This document shows, piece after piece, positions 33,396-45,670 of a stretch of DNA of 64,000 nt. The DNA comes from Eretmocerus hayati (taxonomy: Eukaryota > Arthropoda > Insecta > Hymenoptera > Aphelinidae). The translations under genes and the position numbers were made by a program. Position 1 is the first letter of the stretch, and each line of letters begins with the position of its first letter. The notes beneath the pieces were generated by a model. The model made no database searches. It was not told the origin of the DNA and saw nothing but the letters and a program-made list of their open reading frames with translations. The stretch covers positions 69,222,186 to 69,286,185 of the forward strand of contig CM056743.1 in assembly GCA_029851415.1 (NCBI GenBank), given 5' to 3'.

Positions 33396-36300
33396 AAATA
33401 TGTGAACGACTGTTCGGATTGGCAAGTCGTTTTCCGATCTTCAGGTTCAATGCAGTCAGGCCATACACTATTGTCTTGGCTCCATCGTATCTCGTCTAAG
33501 ATCGAGAAGTTTTGTAGCGAGACTGCTGCTAGAAATTGGACCGCCACTCTTTGAAAACCAGCATCTGGAGTATTCGCCGCGGAACAGTCATAGATTCGAT
33601 CTGGGCATGGTAAACTTATGAATTAGAGTTAAATGAGATGGCTCAAACCAGGGCAGCAGTTTCGTAGCTCATCCCGTTATTGAACGCACCGGCCTCTCGT
33701 CGCGTTCTCGAACGCACCGGTGGAATCCACTTCTTTTTTCCGGGGGAATCTCTCTCATTTTACACTTTCAAGTGACATTGGCATCAAAATACAATGTGAT
33801 AATAATTCGAATTTGTAAGTCATCCCTTGAATATGCGGTTTAGTGTTCTCTGGTCATAGATTCTCGGTTCGGCTGCATCGGATCGTAGTCTGAACTCGTA
33901 ATTTTTGATGGCACTGATTGTTGCTGTATGTTTGTTCCCACAGGTACAACATTCCCCGAATCGCCTCATATGGTGATTTTTTCCCACAGCTATCGTCGTG
34001 TTGATCGGATCCGGTTGATATTTCGAATTGTAGAGACAATTGCACTATTCAGGGGAACAGAACTCGGGCTCATTCCGTTTTCGAACGCACCGAACACTCT
34101 AGCTTACTTTCGGAGGCCTGTCGAGTGGTGATTTCGCGAGCTCATTTTGACACCCGAGAGATGTTGAAAACTGCTCGGTTTAGCAAGTTGACTTCAGATT
34201 CTCTTGTTGAATGCAATCAAGCCTTGCGTTGCTGTCTTGGCTCCATCGTATTTTCGTCTACGATCGAGAATTAGAATTTTTGTAGTGAGACTGTTTCTAA
34301 AAATTGGATTGCTGAACCGCAACACTCTTGGGTAACCCGCATTCGGATAATTCGCCGCTGAACAGTGATAGATTCTATCTAGCAATGGTAAATTTTCGAA
34401 ATTTACGTAGATGAGATAAGTCAAACCCGGGTGACACAGTCGTAGTCTATCCAATTTTCAGATGGACCGGCGACTCTCGTCGCGTTTTCGAATGCACCAG
34501 TGAATTTGAGTTATCTTTCGGGGGTATCTCTCCAATTTTACATCTGCAAGCGAGATCGCCATCAAAATGCCATGCAGCAATCATACGAATCTGTAAGTCA
34601 ACTCTTGAATCTCCGGTTTGGTGTCCTCTGGTTATAGATTCTCGCTCCGGCTACATCGAACCCTAGTCTGAATTCGTATTTTTCGGTAGCAATATTTGTT
34701 GCTGTAAAGTGGTTTCCCCGGCCCCAACATCCCCCGATAAGCCATATCTGGAGTATTGGCCGCACAACAGTCATTATTATAATTTAGGGATGATGGAATT
34801 TGAAATTGTCGATACGATTGCACTTCTCGAGAATTAGGACAAGAGTTCATCTCGTTTCCGAACGCACCGGCGACTTTCGTCTCGTTTTTCGACGCACCGT
34901 GGAGTCTACCTTTTTTCGGGGGTTCTTTCCAACTGTACTCTCGAAAGCGAATTTCGCATCAGAAACCCTTGGTCTTTAATCGGCTAATCGATCCTGGAAT
35001 TTGGTGTTTTGTGAACTCAGGTCATAGATTCTCACTTCGATTTCATAGTATTATAGCCAGAACTCGGAAATTTTCATAGAAAAGACTGAGCACAAGCCTA
35101 TCAACAGCAACACTCTCTAGTCAACCGAGTCTGGAGTATCTGACGCACGAGAGTCATTATTTCTATCTGGACATGACAAAATTCTGAATTCTCGATACGA
35201 TCGCACTATTCGAGAGTGACAGGATCGCAGCTCATCTCGTTGTTGAACGCACCGGGGGAGACTACCAATGAATAATGATTAGGATCACAAAGGGATACAT
35301 ACGCTTCACAACGTATGCAACATATGATGACCTATCACTTTGACTATACACAATCAACATCATTGACAGGCATCCACGCCACACTCGTCTGAATCTTCCA
35401 TCGTTCCACTATGAATTAGTTTCATTCTGCCTCGAGTTGATTCACGGGAAAGCGTTCAGATTTTTCCTACTTTCTCAATCCCTTGGGGTGGAATTGCTTA
35501 TCGAAAGAGCTACTGGAACCCTCATTCGAGCCGTTTTGGGGTGGGTTTCTATCTCAATGTACTGGAATCTCGGTCCAAGCGTTGTACTCGAGACGTTTTT
35601 CAGTCCAAGCTGGGATGGAAAAGCACAACACGCTAACCTTCCGCATCGATGCGATTGGATATCAGAGATTTTCATCAACTGATCCCAATTAGAGGCCTCT
35701 AAAACTTTACCATCGCAACGAAAAATTAAACCTTGGCAGGAAAATGTTATTTGACCTAAACATAGTGCAATTTGAAACTTTTTTTTGTAAGTATTCCACA
35801 TTGTTGCCTGAAGTCACGTAAACACTTGTTTCTCGAGAATCTCATCTTCGAAAGTTTGTATAACTACAATTTTTGGTTAAAAGTTCAATAGTACTGATTT
35901 CACAACGAGAAATTTCATGAATTGGAAATTGTTCCTCTGAAAATCCACGCAAAGATTATTGTTAATTTTTATGATTGTTTCAGTCCTATCTGGGCTGAAA
36001 TTTCCAGTCAAACTCGATGGGCTATTTCCAGAAACTCTCCCGGTGGGAATTTCAGCCGCTCAAGATTAAAATCCACTCTAGAAACTACGACCAGGGGACA
36101 CTGAATCAGGGATTAAAAGTTTGACTTTCCGATCCAAACGATTGTCGCATGATATTCTGATGCCAAACTCGCGTGGAGAATCCCAGTTGTGAGATACTCT
36201 AGGGAAGAAAACTCATCACCGCAGCTGCTTCCGAAAACCGGATCAGCGCCTTGTATGTTGCTCGAAATAGTGCTACCATATCTACAATTCGGAATATCTT

Positions 36301-38995
36301 CAAGATAAGCTCAACACAATGACAGCTCTGTGGGAGTTCCCCCAGATACGACTAATTGGAGAATGTCGCAGCTGTGGTAACCAATTGACAGCACAAAACA
36401 TTGCCGTCAAAAATTAAGAGTTCAGACTAAGATTCGATGCAGCTAAAGCGAGAAACTATGACCAGAGATCGACGAACCGGAGATTCAAGTAATGACTCTC
36501 AGATTTGGATGATTGTTCCAAGGTATTTTGATGCCAAACTCGCTTGGAAGAGTCCGATTGGAGAGATTTTCCCGAATAGTAAACTGAATGCCACCGGTGC
36601 GTTGAAAACGCGACAAGAGTCACCGATCCATCAGTAATTGGGATGGATCATGACTCTTCCGACCGGATCGAGCTATCTCATTCACGTATAATCGGGAGAT
36701 TGACCATGCCTAGATTGATTCTATGATCGTTTTGCAGCAAATACTACAGATACGGGTTCCCACAGTAGCGTCGCGATTCTAAGCAACAGTCTAGCTACAT
36801 CAATTCTCGATTACACACGAGATCAGTTGAGCAAAGGAGACAGTGTTTGGCCTGACTGCATTCAACACAAGAATCGGAAAAAGTCGACTTTCCAATCCGA
36901 GCAGTCGTCCACACCTTTCGGGCGTCGAGATGCTGGCGAAAAAACCACTCGACAGGCCAGCCGAAAGGAAGCTGAGTCTCCGGTGCTTTCGAAAATTGGA
37001 TGAGCCCGTTTTCTGTTGCTCTGATTAGTGGAATGATATTGACTTTTGGAATATCAACAGGATTTGATCACCACGATGACAGTTGTGGGGAAAAATCACC
37101 AATTGAGGCAATTTGGGGGATGTTGCAGCTGTGGGAACAAACCTACAGCAACAATCAATGCCATAAAAAAGCACGAAATCAGACTAAAATTCGATGCTCC
37201 CGAAGCGAGAATCTATGACCAGAGGACCCTGGAGCGGAGATTCATCGGTCAGCCGCATGGTTATTTGATGCCAAACTCGCTTGAAAAAGTCCAATTGGAG
37301 ATACTCCCGGAAGGAAAACTGAACGCCACCGGTGCGTTCAAAAACGCGACAAGAGTCACCTGTCGATAACTAATTGGAAGGGACCATTACTCTTCCGCCC
37401 CGATTGAGCTATCTAATTCACGTCTAACTCAAAAATTGACCACGCAGAGATCGAACGTATGACTGTTCGGCGGTAAATACCTCAGATACGGTTTTCCAGA
37501 GTAGCGTCGCAATTCTCAGCAACACTCTAGCTACATCAATTCTCGATCATACACGAGATCAGTTGAGCAAAGGAGACAGTGTTCGGCCTGACTGTATTCA
37601 ACACGAGAATCGGAAGTCGACTTTCCAATCCGAGGATGCATCCACACCTTTCCGGCGTCGAGATGCTGGCGAAAAAACCACTCGACAGGCCAGCCGAAGG
37701 GAAGCTGAGTCTCCGGTGCTTTCGAAAATTGGATGAGCCCGTTTTCTGTTGCTCTGATTAGTGCAATGATATCTACTTCTCAGAATATCATCAAGATTCG
37801 ATCGTTACGATCACAGCTGTGTTACAAAATTTCCAGATAAGGCTAATCGGGGGATGTTGTAGCTGTGAAAACCACGATATAGCACTAAACATTGCTATCG
37901 AAAACTTACAAGCTTAGACTAAGGTTCGGTGTAGACGAAGCGAGAAACTATGACCAGTGACCACTGAACCGGAGATTCAAGGGTTGACTTTCAGATTCGA
38001 ATGGTTGTTGCATAGTATTTTGATGCCAAACTCACTCGAAATAGTCCAATTGAAGAGATACTCTCGTAAAAAAAACTGATCGTCAACGGTGCGTTCGAAA
38101 ACGCGACAAGAGACGCGAGTCTATTGGAAACTGGAATGGACTCCGACTCTGTCGACCGGGATGAGCTATCTCATTCACGTGTCATTCAGAAATTTACTAA
38201 GCCTAGATCAAAATTATGTTTAGATGAGATTTCCAGCGTGGCGTGACAATTTTCAGCATTAGTCTCGTTCAATGAATTCTCGACCTCAGACGAGACCAAT
38301 GGAGCCAACAGGACAATGTCTCGTCTGACTGCCTCCAATACGAGATTCGGAAGTCGACTCTCCAATCTGAGCAGTCGTCCACATCTTTTTGGTGTCGAGA
38401 TGCTGGCAAGATCACCACTCGACAGAACAGCCGAAAGGGAGCTAAGTCCCCGGTGCGTTCGAAAACGGGATGAGCCCGGTTTCTGTGCTTTGATGAGTGC
38501 AAACGTATCTACGATTCAGAATATCAACAGGTATAAATCAACACAATGACATTACGAGATCAGACTAGGGTCCGATGCAGCCAAAAGCGCCCCAACAAGA
38601 AGTTTCCGCGCCTGTCCGCAGTCCGCGGTGGCCACGAAAAAATACATGGGAAGCAATGGGAGTGGAGCGCGCATGCGCGGACATTGGAGCAAGCCGCGGG
38701 CAGACCTACCACCACTCTTCCCATTACTTCCCATGTATTTTTTCGCGGCCACCGCGGACTGCGGACAGGCGCGAAAACTTCTTGTCGAGGCCCAAACCGA
38801 GAATCTATGACCGGAGAACACTAAACCGGCGATTCAAGAGTCAACTTACAGATTCGTATAATTGCTGCTTGGTATCTCCGTGCTAGACTCGCTTGAGAAT
38901 ATAAATTTGGAGATGTTCGACTGGAGAAAGGAACTGGACCCTACCGGTGCTTTCGAAAATGCGACGAGAGTCGCAGGTGCGTTCAAGATGGGATT
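33396..38995. repeat. 5.6-kb foldback of about 735-bp units
   Basis: The right arm (about 36100-38995) contains tandem units marked by AAGTCGACTYTCCAATC at 36881, 37614 and 38351 (spacing 733-737 bp) and by GAGAAWCTATGACC at 36453, 37203, 37947 and 38800. The left arm (33396-35270) contains reverse-complement units, about 2.3 copies (GATTGGCAAGTCG at 33416, TCATAGATTCTC at 33855 and 35022). The loop (35271-36100) is unique. Common to all units is CACCGGTGCGTT. No terminal duplication was identified. Confidence 0.88.
38586..38791. mobile_element. 0.2-kb palindromic MITE inside a 735-bp unit
   Basis: About 75-bp terminal inverted repeats contain CGACAAGAAGTTTYCGCGCC and GTCCGCAGTCCGCGGTGGCC. 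Comparison with sister units, which lack this stretch between GATGCAGC and GAGAATCTATGACC, shows the empty site. CCAAA occurs on both sides and is the likely duplication. It is GC-rich and has a GCGCATGCGC core. Confidence 0.9.
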
Positions 38996-39039
38996 GGCTA
39001 CAGTCATGGAGTTATGTTGCCGAAGAAAATGAGAAGCTA

Positions 39040-39500
39040 CCCGTGAAATAAATGTAAATGGAATCATGAAATCCGATTTGTGGGACGAAATCAGAGGATC
39101 CAAAATACATACGTCTCCCGCTCGACCGAGCTATACTCCAACTCATTATTTTCATCCTGCACAAGTTAAAGAAAGAAGATTTTCGGTGTAAAATTTATGA
39201 ACGTTTGTTATTTGAGAAATAAAGAACCAATCCTGAAGACAATTTCAGATGAAATCATGAAATTCAATCTGTGAGACGGAATCAAAAGACCCAAGACGCA
39301 ATACTTCCGCCTCTATGAAGTTTCGAAAAATAATTTCTGCGGAAATCGAAATAACTCGTATCAAGCTCTTCAAAATTAGGCGTACTCCAGCTCATTCGAA
39401 AGGTCTCAAGACAAGCTCTGGATTGAGTTGAAGCACAATGGAAAATATTGAAGTGAGCCAAAAATATTGAGAAAATGTCATAATGGGACAAATTGGGTAC
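39040..39500. repeat. Two diverged direct copies of an ATCATGAAAT segment
   Basis: GGAATCATGAAATCCGATTTGTGGGACGA-type text at about 39060 recurs as GAAATCATGAAATTCAATCT with GTGAGACGGAATCA at about 39250, followed in each case by similar text (ACTCCAACTCATT and ACTCCAGCTCATTC). Spacing is about 190 bp. No gene was seen from 39500 to 39820. Confidence 0.6.
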
Positions 39501-39819
39501 ACTTACCTTTCTCCACAGAACACTTTCAGAGCAATTTCATGTAAGATCAGACAGTCGAAAATTTCTCAAGTCTCAAATCTCTTCCAGGATGAAATATATG
39601 TTTCTAAGGACAAATTAACGAGACACGTATCTTTGCGTTTTGCCCTATCGTGCTCTAACTTGAGGTTATCGACTTCTTTCATTCAATGGGCATTTCGTGG
39701 AATCAGCATCTTTTGATCGATATAGATGCAATTCTTCGTGTGTAATGGCCTTCGTGGAGATAAGACTCATTCAGGGGGGTCAAGTGAGTTATATTGCACC
39801 AAAAAATCTTGGTACAGGA

Positions 39820-40200
39820 ACACAATTGATTCATTCAAGCAAGTTGACCCAACACGTGAAAGATATGAAGTAGTATTGTGATTCGATTGATCGTTATTCA
39901 CTCCAAAATCTGTCGAAGAAATAAGTCACGAGCGTGCGGGTGAAGAGCAGGCTCCGTTACTCTCCACAAGCGAGATTAACGAGCATACAATATCTAGTGA
40001 TTGACTATTGAAAGTTCTAAGAACTTTGGCTTTCTCTTCTCTAATGGCAAGCGAATTCGACATTCTCAATTCACCTTGATGGCTCACATTATCACGTTTT
40101 CTAATTGACGAATATGCGTTCCTTTCATGTACGGTGTCTTGACTAGAGTTCAGATCGTACACAGGCACACTAATATATTTTGTCATTTACGATCTATTAA
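39820..40200 (-). pseudogene. Relic ORF duplicated at 61.7-62.0 kb
   Basis: The minus-strand frame 39926-40186 starts MTKYISVPVYDLNSSQDTVH and is 74 of 81 residues identical, by eye, to the plus-strand frame at 61682-61927. Homology extends past the stop to about 39820. I do not recognise the protein. Of about 12 base differences within the frame, roughly two thirds change the amino acid, close to the neutral expectation, so the copies have not been kept as proteins since they split. It could be part of a larger unrecognised transposon. Confidence 0.6.
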
Positions 40201-40606
40201 TTTGTCTTGGAAAACAATAATAGTACCACCACTCTCAAAACTATTGATATCTAACCACGAAGATGGTTTGGGATGAAACATTTTAATGGAGTGTATCGAA
40301 AATTCAAGTTTCATGAGCTATGTTATCTCGAAATTTCAGATTCAAACTGCGACTAAGCGAGTCGGGTAACTGCAAATACCGGGGAATTCCACAAATCCGA
40401 AACCGCGAATATGATAATCTGGCTCTTTTTTTATTTTAAAAAAATGGGAAAAATCTAATAAAAAAAAAAAGTTTCAAAAATGAAAAAAAAATTTACTAAA
40501 ACAAAAATATAATAAACTCACAAAAGCGAGGATACGCGGGCTATGGAATAGCCAAAAGGGCCGAGAATAAATTCGAAATTCCGAGCCTATAAGCTGCATG
40601 GAAGCA

Positions 40607-40807
40607 AACGCCTTTCTCACCTCTCGAGTCTCTCGAGGAGCTGCTTGACGACGAGGATGACGAACTTCGTCGGTGGCGACGTTTGCTCCTATTCGACTTC
40701 TTTTTCCCCCGCTTCGCCATTTTCTTCAGCAGCTTCAGCACCTTTTTCCGATCATCTTCTGATGACGATGTCGAGTTATCGCGCTTACTGCGTTTTCTCT
40801 TCGACAT
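40607..40807 (-). CDS. SR-rich exon-like ORF, function unknown
   Basis: ATG at 40807 begins MSKRKRSKRDNSTSSSEDDR, followed by KKVLKLLKKMAKRGKKK and a run of 11 serines flanked by arginines. The coding-like text stops where a strong splice donor occurs (GAGAG then GTGAGAAAG, at about 40617). The further open frame to 40541 looks intronic. The product would be a short basic, disordered, RS-type N-terminus, as in many nuclear proteins and in the first exon of some transposon proteins. A downstream exon could not be identified with confidence; the relic ORF at 39926-40186 lies on the same strand. Confidence 0.45.
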
Positions 40808-40858
40808 TTTCTTTTGTGGTTAGCAAACGTGTGTACTGTTTGGCGCGAAAATCCGGAA

Positions 40859-40890
40859 AAGGGGCTATCTCTCAAAAAAGATAGCCCCTT
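40859..40890. other. Perfect 12-bp-stem hairpin upstream of the SR-rich ORF
   Basis: AAGGGGCTATCT is followed after 8 nt by its exact complement AGATAGCCCCTT. It lies about 50-80 nt upstream of ATG 40807 on the minus strand, a likely 5' UTR or promoter position. Alternatively it is a solo MITE tip. Confidence 0.75.
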
Positions 40891-41154
40891 ATTCTCTAGC
40901 AAAAGGGCCGCGGGGTTCAACACACCCCACAGCGCCAGCTACGCGCGCGTCGTGTATTTTTCGCTCGAGTTTGTTTCATGGATAAGAATCAACAACGTAT
41001 AATTTTCGGTTATATACGTTGTTGCCTTCTCTGATTTTGCGTCCATATAGCCAACTATCACAATTTTGATAGGCGTGCGGAAGGAGAACGACAGAGTGCG
41101 AGAGATGATTTTTTTACTCATCAATTATTGCAAAAAAATGCAGAAAATGATCTT

Positions 41155-41485
41155 GTTCCAAAAAAAATTCTAGAGAACGCAATTTCTGATGGGATGAGCT
41201 GAAAATTCAACTGAGTTATCCCAAGATCAAGTTGGTATGAGAAAAAAATGGTGTAGTGGTCGATATTTCAAGGGAGGTCTTCATTCCGGTATACTATGTG
41301 AGAATAAAACTTCTCAATTTATGCATCGAAATATGTCAGAATAAATACCTTTTTTTCGAAGAAAAAAATCCCGCAAGATCCACTCTCGCGCTAATTTTTC
41401 CTTTAATTGACCTCATCTTAAGATGACTCAGTTGAATTTTCGGCCCATTTCATCGACAAATGCGCCCACTAGAATTTTCTTAGTG
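41155..41485. repeat. 0.33-kb inverted repeat
   Basis: Left arm CTGAAAATTCAACTGAGTTA (about 41211) pairs with the complement of CTCAGTTGAATTTTCGGCCC (about 41428). Outer TTCTAGAGAACGC pairs with GCGCCCACTAGAA. From 40891 to 41154 and 41486 to 41640 no gene was seen. Confidence 0.75.
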
Positions 41486-41689
41486 AAAAAGGTGGTTTTT
41501 TGCATTTTTTTGGACACTTTCATTTTTTGGAATTTATCAATTGACCTTGGTAACTATCTGGGTACATTGGCCGATTGAAAACATATCAAAGAAGCTACAA
41601 AAAAATTTTGAAGCCGGAAGTTTGATTATTGGAGCCATAGCATCAATTTTTTGGCTGGGGTGCAATGAACCCCAGTCAGCCAGCTGTGT

Positions 41690-42515
41690 TATTTGGCGGA
41701 GCGGCGCCAGTTTAGGGTTCATAACCGAGATAAGATATCAAGAACGCTCAAATATCTTCCAATCTGTAGGCTATTCACGTGTAAATTCTGAGTTGGTGAA
41801 ATACTTTTCGATACAGGAGGGCTATCCACCACATCTTACGCTTCCCACGTACGCGCGTTCCCTACGCAACTTACGGAGGAAAATAATAATGAACATACCT
41901 AAACCTATAATTCATCTGCCTGTAACATTCCCTGGCTGGCTTATTGGCTCAATAATTTTATCGAATTGAGTGAAAAGTCAGGTCCGTGGTGTTCACAGAG
42001 ATTTAAAAAATTCTGTATGCAGAAAATAATACTGGAATTAGACTTGTAACTTTGTAGCAGAGATTGCATCCTAAGGACCGAGACGAAATAAAAGTGCTCT
42101 CCGTGTGAAGCAGTTTTCATGTGATTGTTCATGAATTTCGGGATGCTGCAGCTGCTGCACTCCTCGAATTTTCATATCAGAGATGAGATCAATTGATAGT
42201 CGTATGCATGGGTGTTGAACTGATAGCGTGTTTTTCAACCAATGTTTGTACCCAAGTTTAAAATTGAATGCAGTTTTTGATAGTTCTACTCTTATTCGTT
42301 TAGAAAATAGTCCATCTCAATCTTTCATCGGTTCATCTGCGGGTCATATTTCCAGTCACAAATTTCTGAGCTCAAAAAGGAGATGACCCTTGTGTGATGG
42401 TGATTTTCAACTCTCCATAGGTGAATTAAATCACCGATGAGAGATTTAGGTACAGTTTTCCAAGACACGCGAGACTATGAAATTCTGCACTCAATTTTGA
42501 ACTTGTATACAAATA
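41690..42515. repeat. Left arm of a foldback split by BEL-2
   Basis: The text GAGATAAGATATCAAGAACGC (41716) through CGATACAGGAGGGCTATCCA and CCACATCTTACGCTTCCCAC to CAATAATTTTATCGAATTGA is the reverse complement of 55450-55620, in the same order. It begins with one piece of the 480-bp unit that is amplified at 55.6-58.4 kb. The 142-codon open frame at 41541-41969 simply crosses this repeat. From 42140 to 42515 the inverted match fades and no gene is seen. Confidence 0.85.
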
Positions 42516-43310
42516 CTAATTGTTTGTTATGGGAGCAGGTGAACTCAATAACTTTTCCCTGACACATAGTTTAAACAAATAAATAAACTATATTCAAAGT
42601 GCTCATGATACAGAGCGAGGTGGTGCGGTCGGTGGTCGAGCCAGAGATGAGTAGAGAGATCTCCAGCCTAATGCTGTGGAGTCGAGACGGGTGAGTTTAT
42701 GAAAATACGGTGTCGCCGCGGCTCGGGTAGTGGCGGGCGGGCGAAGCTTGTCCTAAACTCGATGTGCATGTGTGATGTCTGTGAGATACTGACGGCGCGA
42801 TCGGCTCACAAACTCACACGCGCACATCGAGTTTAGGACAATAACACGCGGTGCATGCACTTGTATAATATGCGTGCACGCGTATACCTATATATCGAGC
42901 CCACAGGCCGGCGTTATAACGCAGGTATACGGGCAGTCCCTTTTCAAATATAATGAGCCGCAAAACTGGACTATTGTGATGCGGCTCATTTCTGATGCTG
43001 CACATTAACACCATAATTTTAGTATTTCTATTTCAACTTGCTTTGTCAAAATGAGCTGGGTATATATTTTTTTTTATATACTTCTACTATTGCTCTATTT
43101 TCCCATCATTTTCTTGACCTTGCAAATATATCCATTTCAAGTTAATAATTATGAATTGGATTAAAATGAATTCATTAAAATTGCATATTTTCGATCTTTT
43201 TTTAGTTTTCCCATTAAACGTCGAAAAATATTGCTTTTCGGAAAAACTTGTCAAGAGGTCATCTGTAGATCTTCAATAGATCTACAAAATTGGTCCTAAC
43301 ATCCTTCCTC

Positions 43311-43506
43311 GTAAATTGCAACCCTTCGGAGTTATCTCGCATCAAAGTCAAATTCGAATTTGTTTGAACAAATTCTCTGAAATTGTTGATAATGGGCTCA
43401 AACTATTTTTCGAAGATAATTGATTAATCTTATGATATATTATGATCATCAATTGAATGATTTTGACTTTGATGCGAAATAACTCCGAAGGGTTGCAATT
43501 TACGTG
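43311..43506. repeat. Small foldback with AATTGCAACCCTTCGGAGTTA arms
   Basis: Left CGTAAATTGCAACCCTTCGG at 43311 and right complement CCGAAGGGTTGCAATTTACG ending at 43506 pair for about 45 bp with few mismatches. Loop about 100 bp. Confidence 0.88.
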
Positions 43507-43564
43507 TCTGCACTATCCAAAAGATCTTGAAAAAACCTTTCAAAAATACCCTCTTTGATATTGT

Positions 43565-43760
43565 GTTCGTAAAGTTGTGCCGTAAAAGTACTTTGCAGGT
43601 GGGTGTGCGGTGCGCAAAGTTGAGCGAATTTTTTTTGCGCACGATTTTCAGTGCGCAAAGTTCCGAATCGTGCTCAAAGTTGTCTCGATCGTGCGCGAAG
43701 TTGTCTTAAACGTGCGCAAAGTTCCCCGATCCGTGCGCAAAGTTGAGAAATTCCTCCCAA
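43565..43760. repeat. Cluster of GTGCGCAAAGTT words
   Basis: At least six copies or near-copies of GTGCGCAAAGTT lie within about 180 bp, several separated by 25-30 bp (for example TTCAGTGCGCAAAGTTCCGA, CGTGCGCAAAGTTCCCCG). The same word occurs in the inverted repeat at 44590-45365 and in two MITE-like segments. Confidence 0.85.
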
Positions 43761-44589
43761 TTTCCATGTTCACGTGATCCGAACAATTTATGGATAGTCA
43801 CAGTAGACGATTTGAATCCTGAATTCTCACGGATTTTTCATTTTGGTTGGTTTGATGCAATGTACTCAACGATGTAGGTGATGATAACCATCCCTATGGA
43901 GATGGTATATGTTTTCGATTTGCAAATTGTTAGATACTAAAATATTAGTGTCACACCATTTGTATGATCATAAACTGATGGAAATTACTTCTGCACTTTA
44001 CATTCCAGTTTTCCAATCTGATCTCAATCACAACGTGGACATATGATGATTTGAATCCCATTTTTGATAGCTAGATGATGATTTCGGATTCTTCTTTACT
44101 CATATGCCTGGAAGTAGTCCATGTGTCCAAAATTTAACATAATTTTACACGCATTTATTTTATTCTACCCTGGTAGAAATGTGACCAATTTTTTGGGCCA
44201 CCCATGCGATATATAGATATAGTGACAATGTAATTAGGTTAGACTTGGCCAGTTTTTGGTCAAAAAATGCTCACAATTTCTACCAGGTTAGTTTTGAACC
44301 CTGAGTTTCTGCAGCACGAGTATTTGAATATCTTGAACGTCGTCAATCTATTGTCATGGAATTCGACGATAGATTTTTCCATGAGGTCAATTTTTTCATG
44401 ATCGGGATTCTTCATTTGATACTTACGAGAACTTTTCTTGAGTCAAGGAGCTTGCACATAACGGCTTATATTAGTGAATTTGAGAATGGAGAATTATATT
44501 CCAAATGAAACGGTAACATATAGTATATCAATTGGAAAATTTTTTTATGATACATCTTCAGAACCTTTTTTCAGTCGAGGGGCTCCGAT

Positions 44590-45365
44590 TCTCGTGCGCA
44601 AAGTGAAACTTTGCGCACAGTTGTAACTTTGCGCACGGCAAATCGTATGCAAAGGGCCCGTTCTACATAGGATGCATTCACCGCGTGAACGTACGTGCAT
44701 ACGCTCGTGCTCTAAGCATCCAATGCAAAGAATTTCATGGAGCAGCTTCCGCAGTCGTTTTTTACTCAGAATTTTCCCAAGAGAAAAGTTGGTTGATGAT
44801 TGGCGGGCACCGAGTGACATTATCGAGCCATGAACAAATAAAAAAAACCAGCAGTGGTGGCTCCGCGAGCCGTTACGGCAGAAAATTCAGATCGAACAAC
44901 GATTTTGCGATTTAGTATCCGGATTATTGATCACCGTCTTACCTTGCGAGGACTGTATCCCTATTTGGCATCAGAAACTTGGCAAGAGTAAGATGAGCAG
45001 TCACCAATCCGGATACCGAATCGCAAAAACGTTGCTCAACCCGGATTTTCTCCCGAAAAGGCTCGCGCGGCCACCGCTGATGTTTTTCTCTGATTAATTG
45101 TCGAAAAACACGAGGACAATTGATTTTTGGGCTCGATAATGTCACCCGGGGCTCACCGATCATTGAACAACTTTTCACTTGTGAAAATTTTAAGTAAAAA
45201 ACGACTGCTAAAGCTGCTCTATGAAATTCCTTGCATTGAATGCTTTGAGCGCGCGCGTATGTGAGCACGCTAAGGCGCTAAGCGCATCCTATGTAGAACG
45301 GGCCAAGGTACTTTTGCGCACGTCGCAGAAGTTACAACTGTGCGCAAAGTTCACTTTTGTGCACT
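44590..45365. repeat. 0.78-kb inverted repeat with GTGCGCAAAGT ends
   Basis: Left arm from CGTGCGCAAAGTGAAACTTT, through CCGTTCTACATAGGATG and GCAAAGAATTTCATGGAGCA, to GATTTAGTATCCGG. The right arm contains the reverse complements (CATCCTATGTAGAACGGG at 45284). The centre is near 44970. Open frames on either strand are mirror shadows. From 43761 to 44589 no gene was seen. Confidence 0.9.
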
Positions 45366-45519
45366 CATTTCGGGAACTCGTGCGTAAAAGTACTTTGCGC
45401 CCTTGTAACTTAATATACTATTGAGGTCTTCGCATACCTGTTTCAGGCTCTGATCAGGCAAAATCTGGATAAATGAGGCTAGTCTGATGACATCAGGAAG
45501 CAGTTTTTTTAACTATTCA

Positions 45520-45670
45520 AAAATATGCAGGCAAGGGTCGGAATCATCACGAGGATGCGAAAAATAGATTTCACTCCCGTCTATCAAACTATACTTTTTG
45601 ATAAACTGTGAGTAAACGTCGGCAAACTGTGCGCAAAGTACTTTTTATGCACAGTGTATCGAAAAATTCC
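45520..45670. repeat. Partial copy of the MITE found in BEL-1 RT
   Basis: GGTCGGAATCATCACGAGGA through ACTGTGCGCAAAGT to CACAGTGTATCGAAAA matches 6193-6334 with a few changes. The 5' third is absent. Confidence 0.88.

Noticed and set aside
41541..41969. 142-codon plus-strand open frame that might be a gene
   Set aside because: It runs across a small hairpin, part of a 480-bp repeat unit and the inverted arm matched at 55.5 kb. It has no domain and is explained by repeats.
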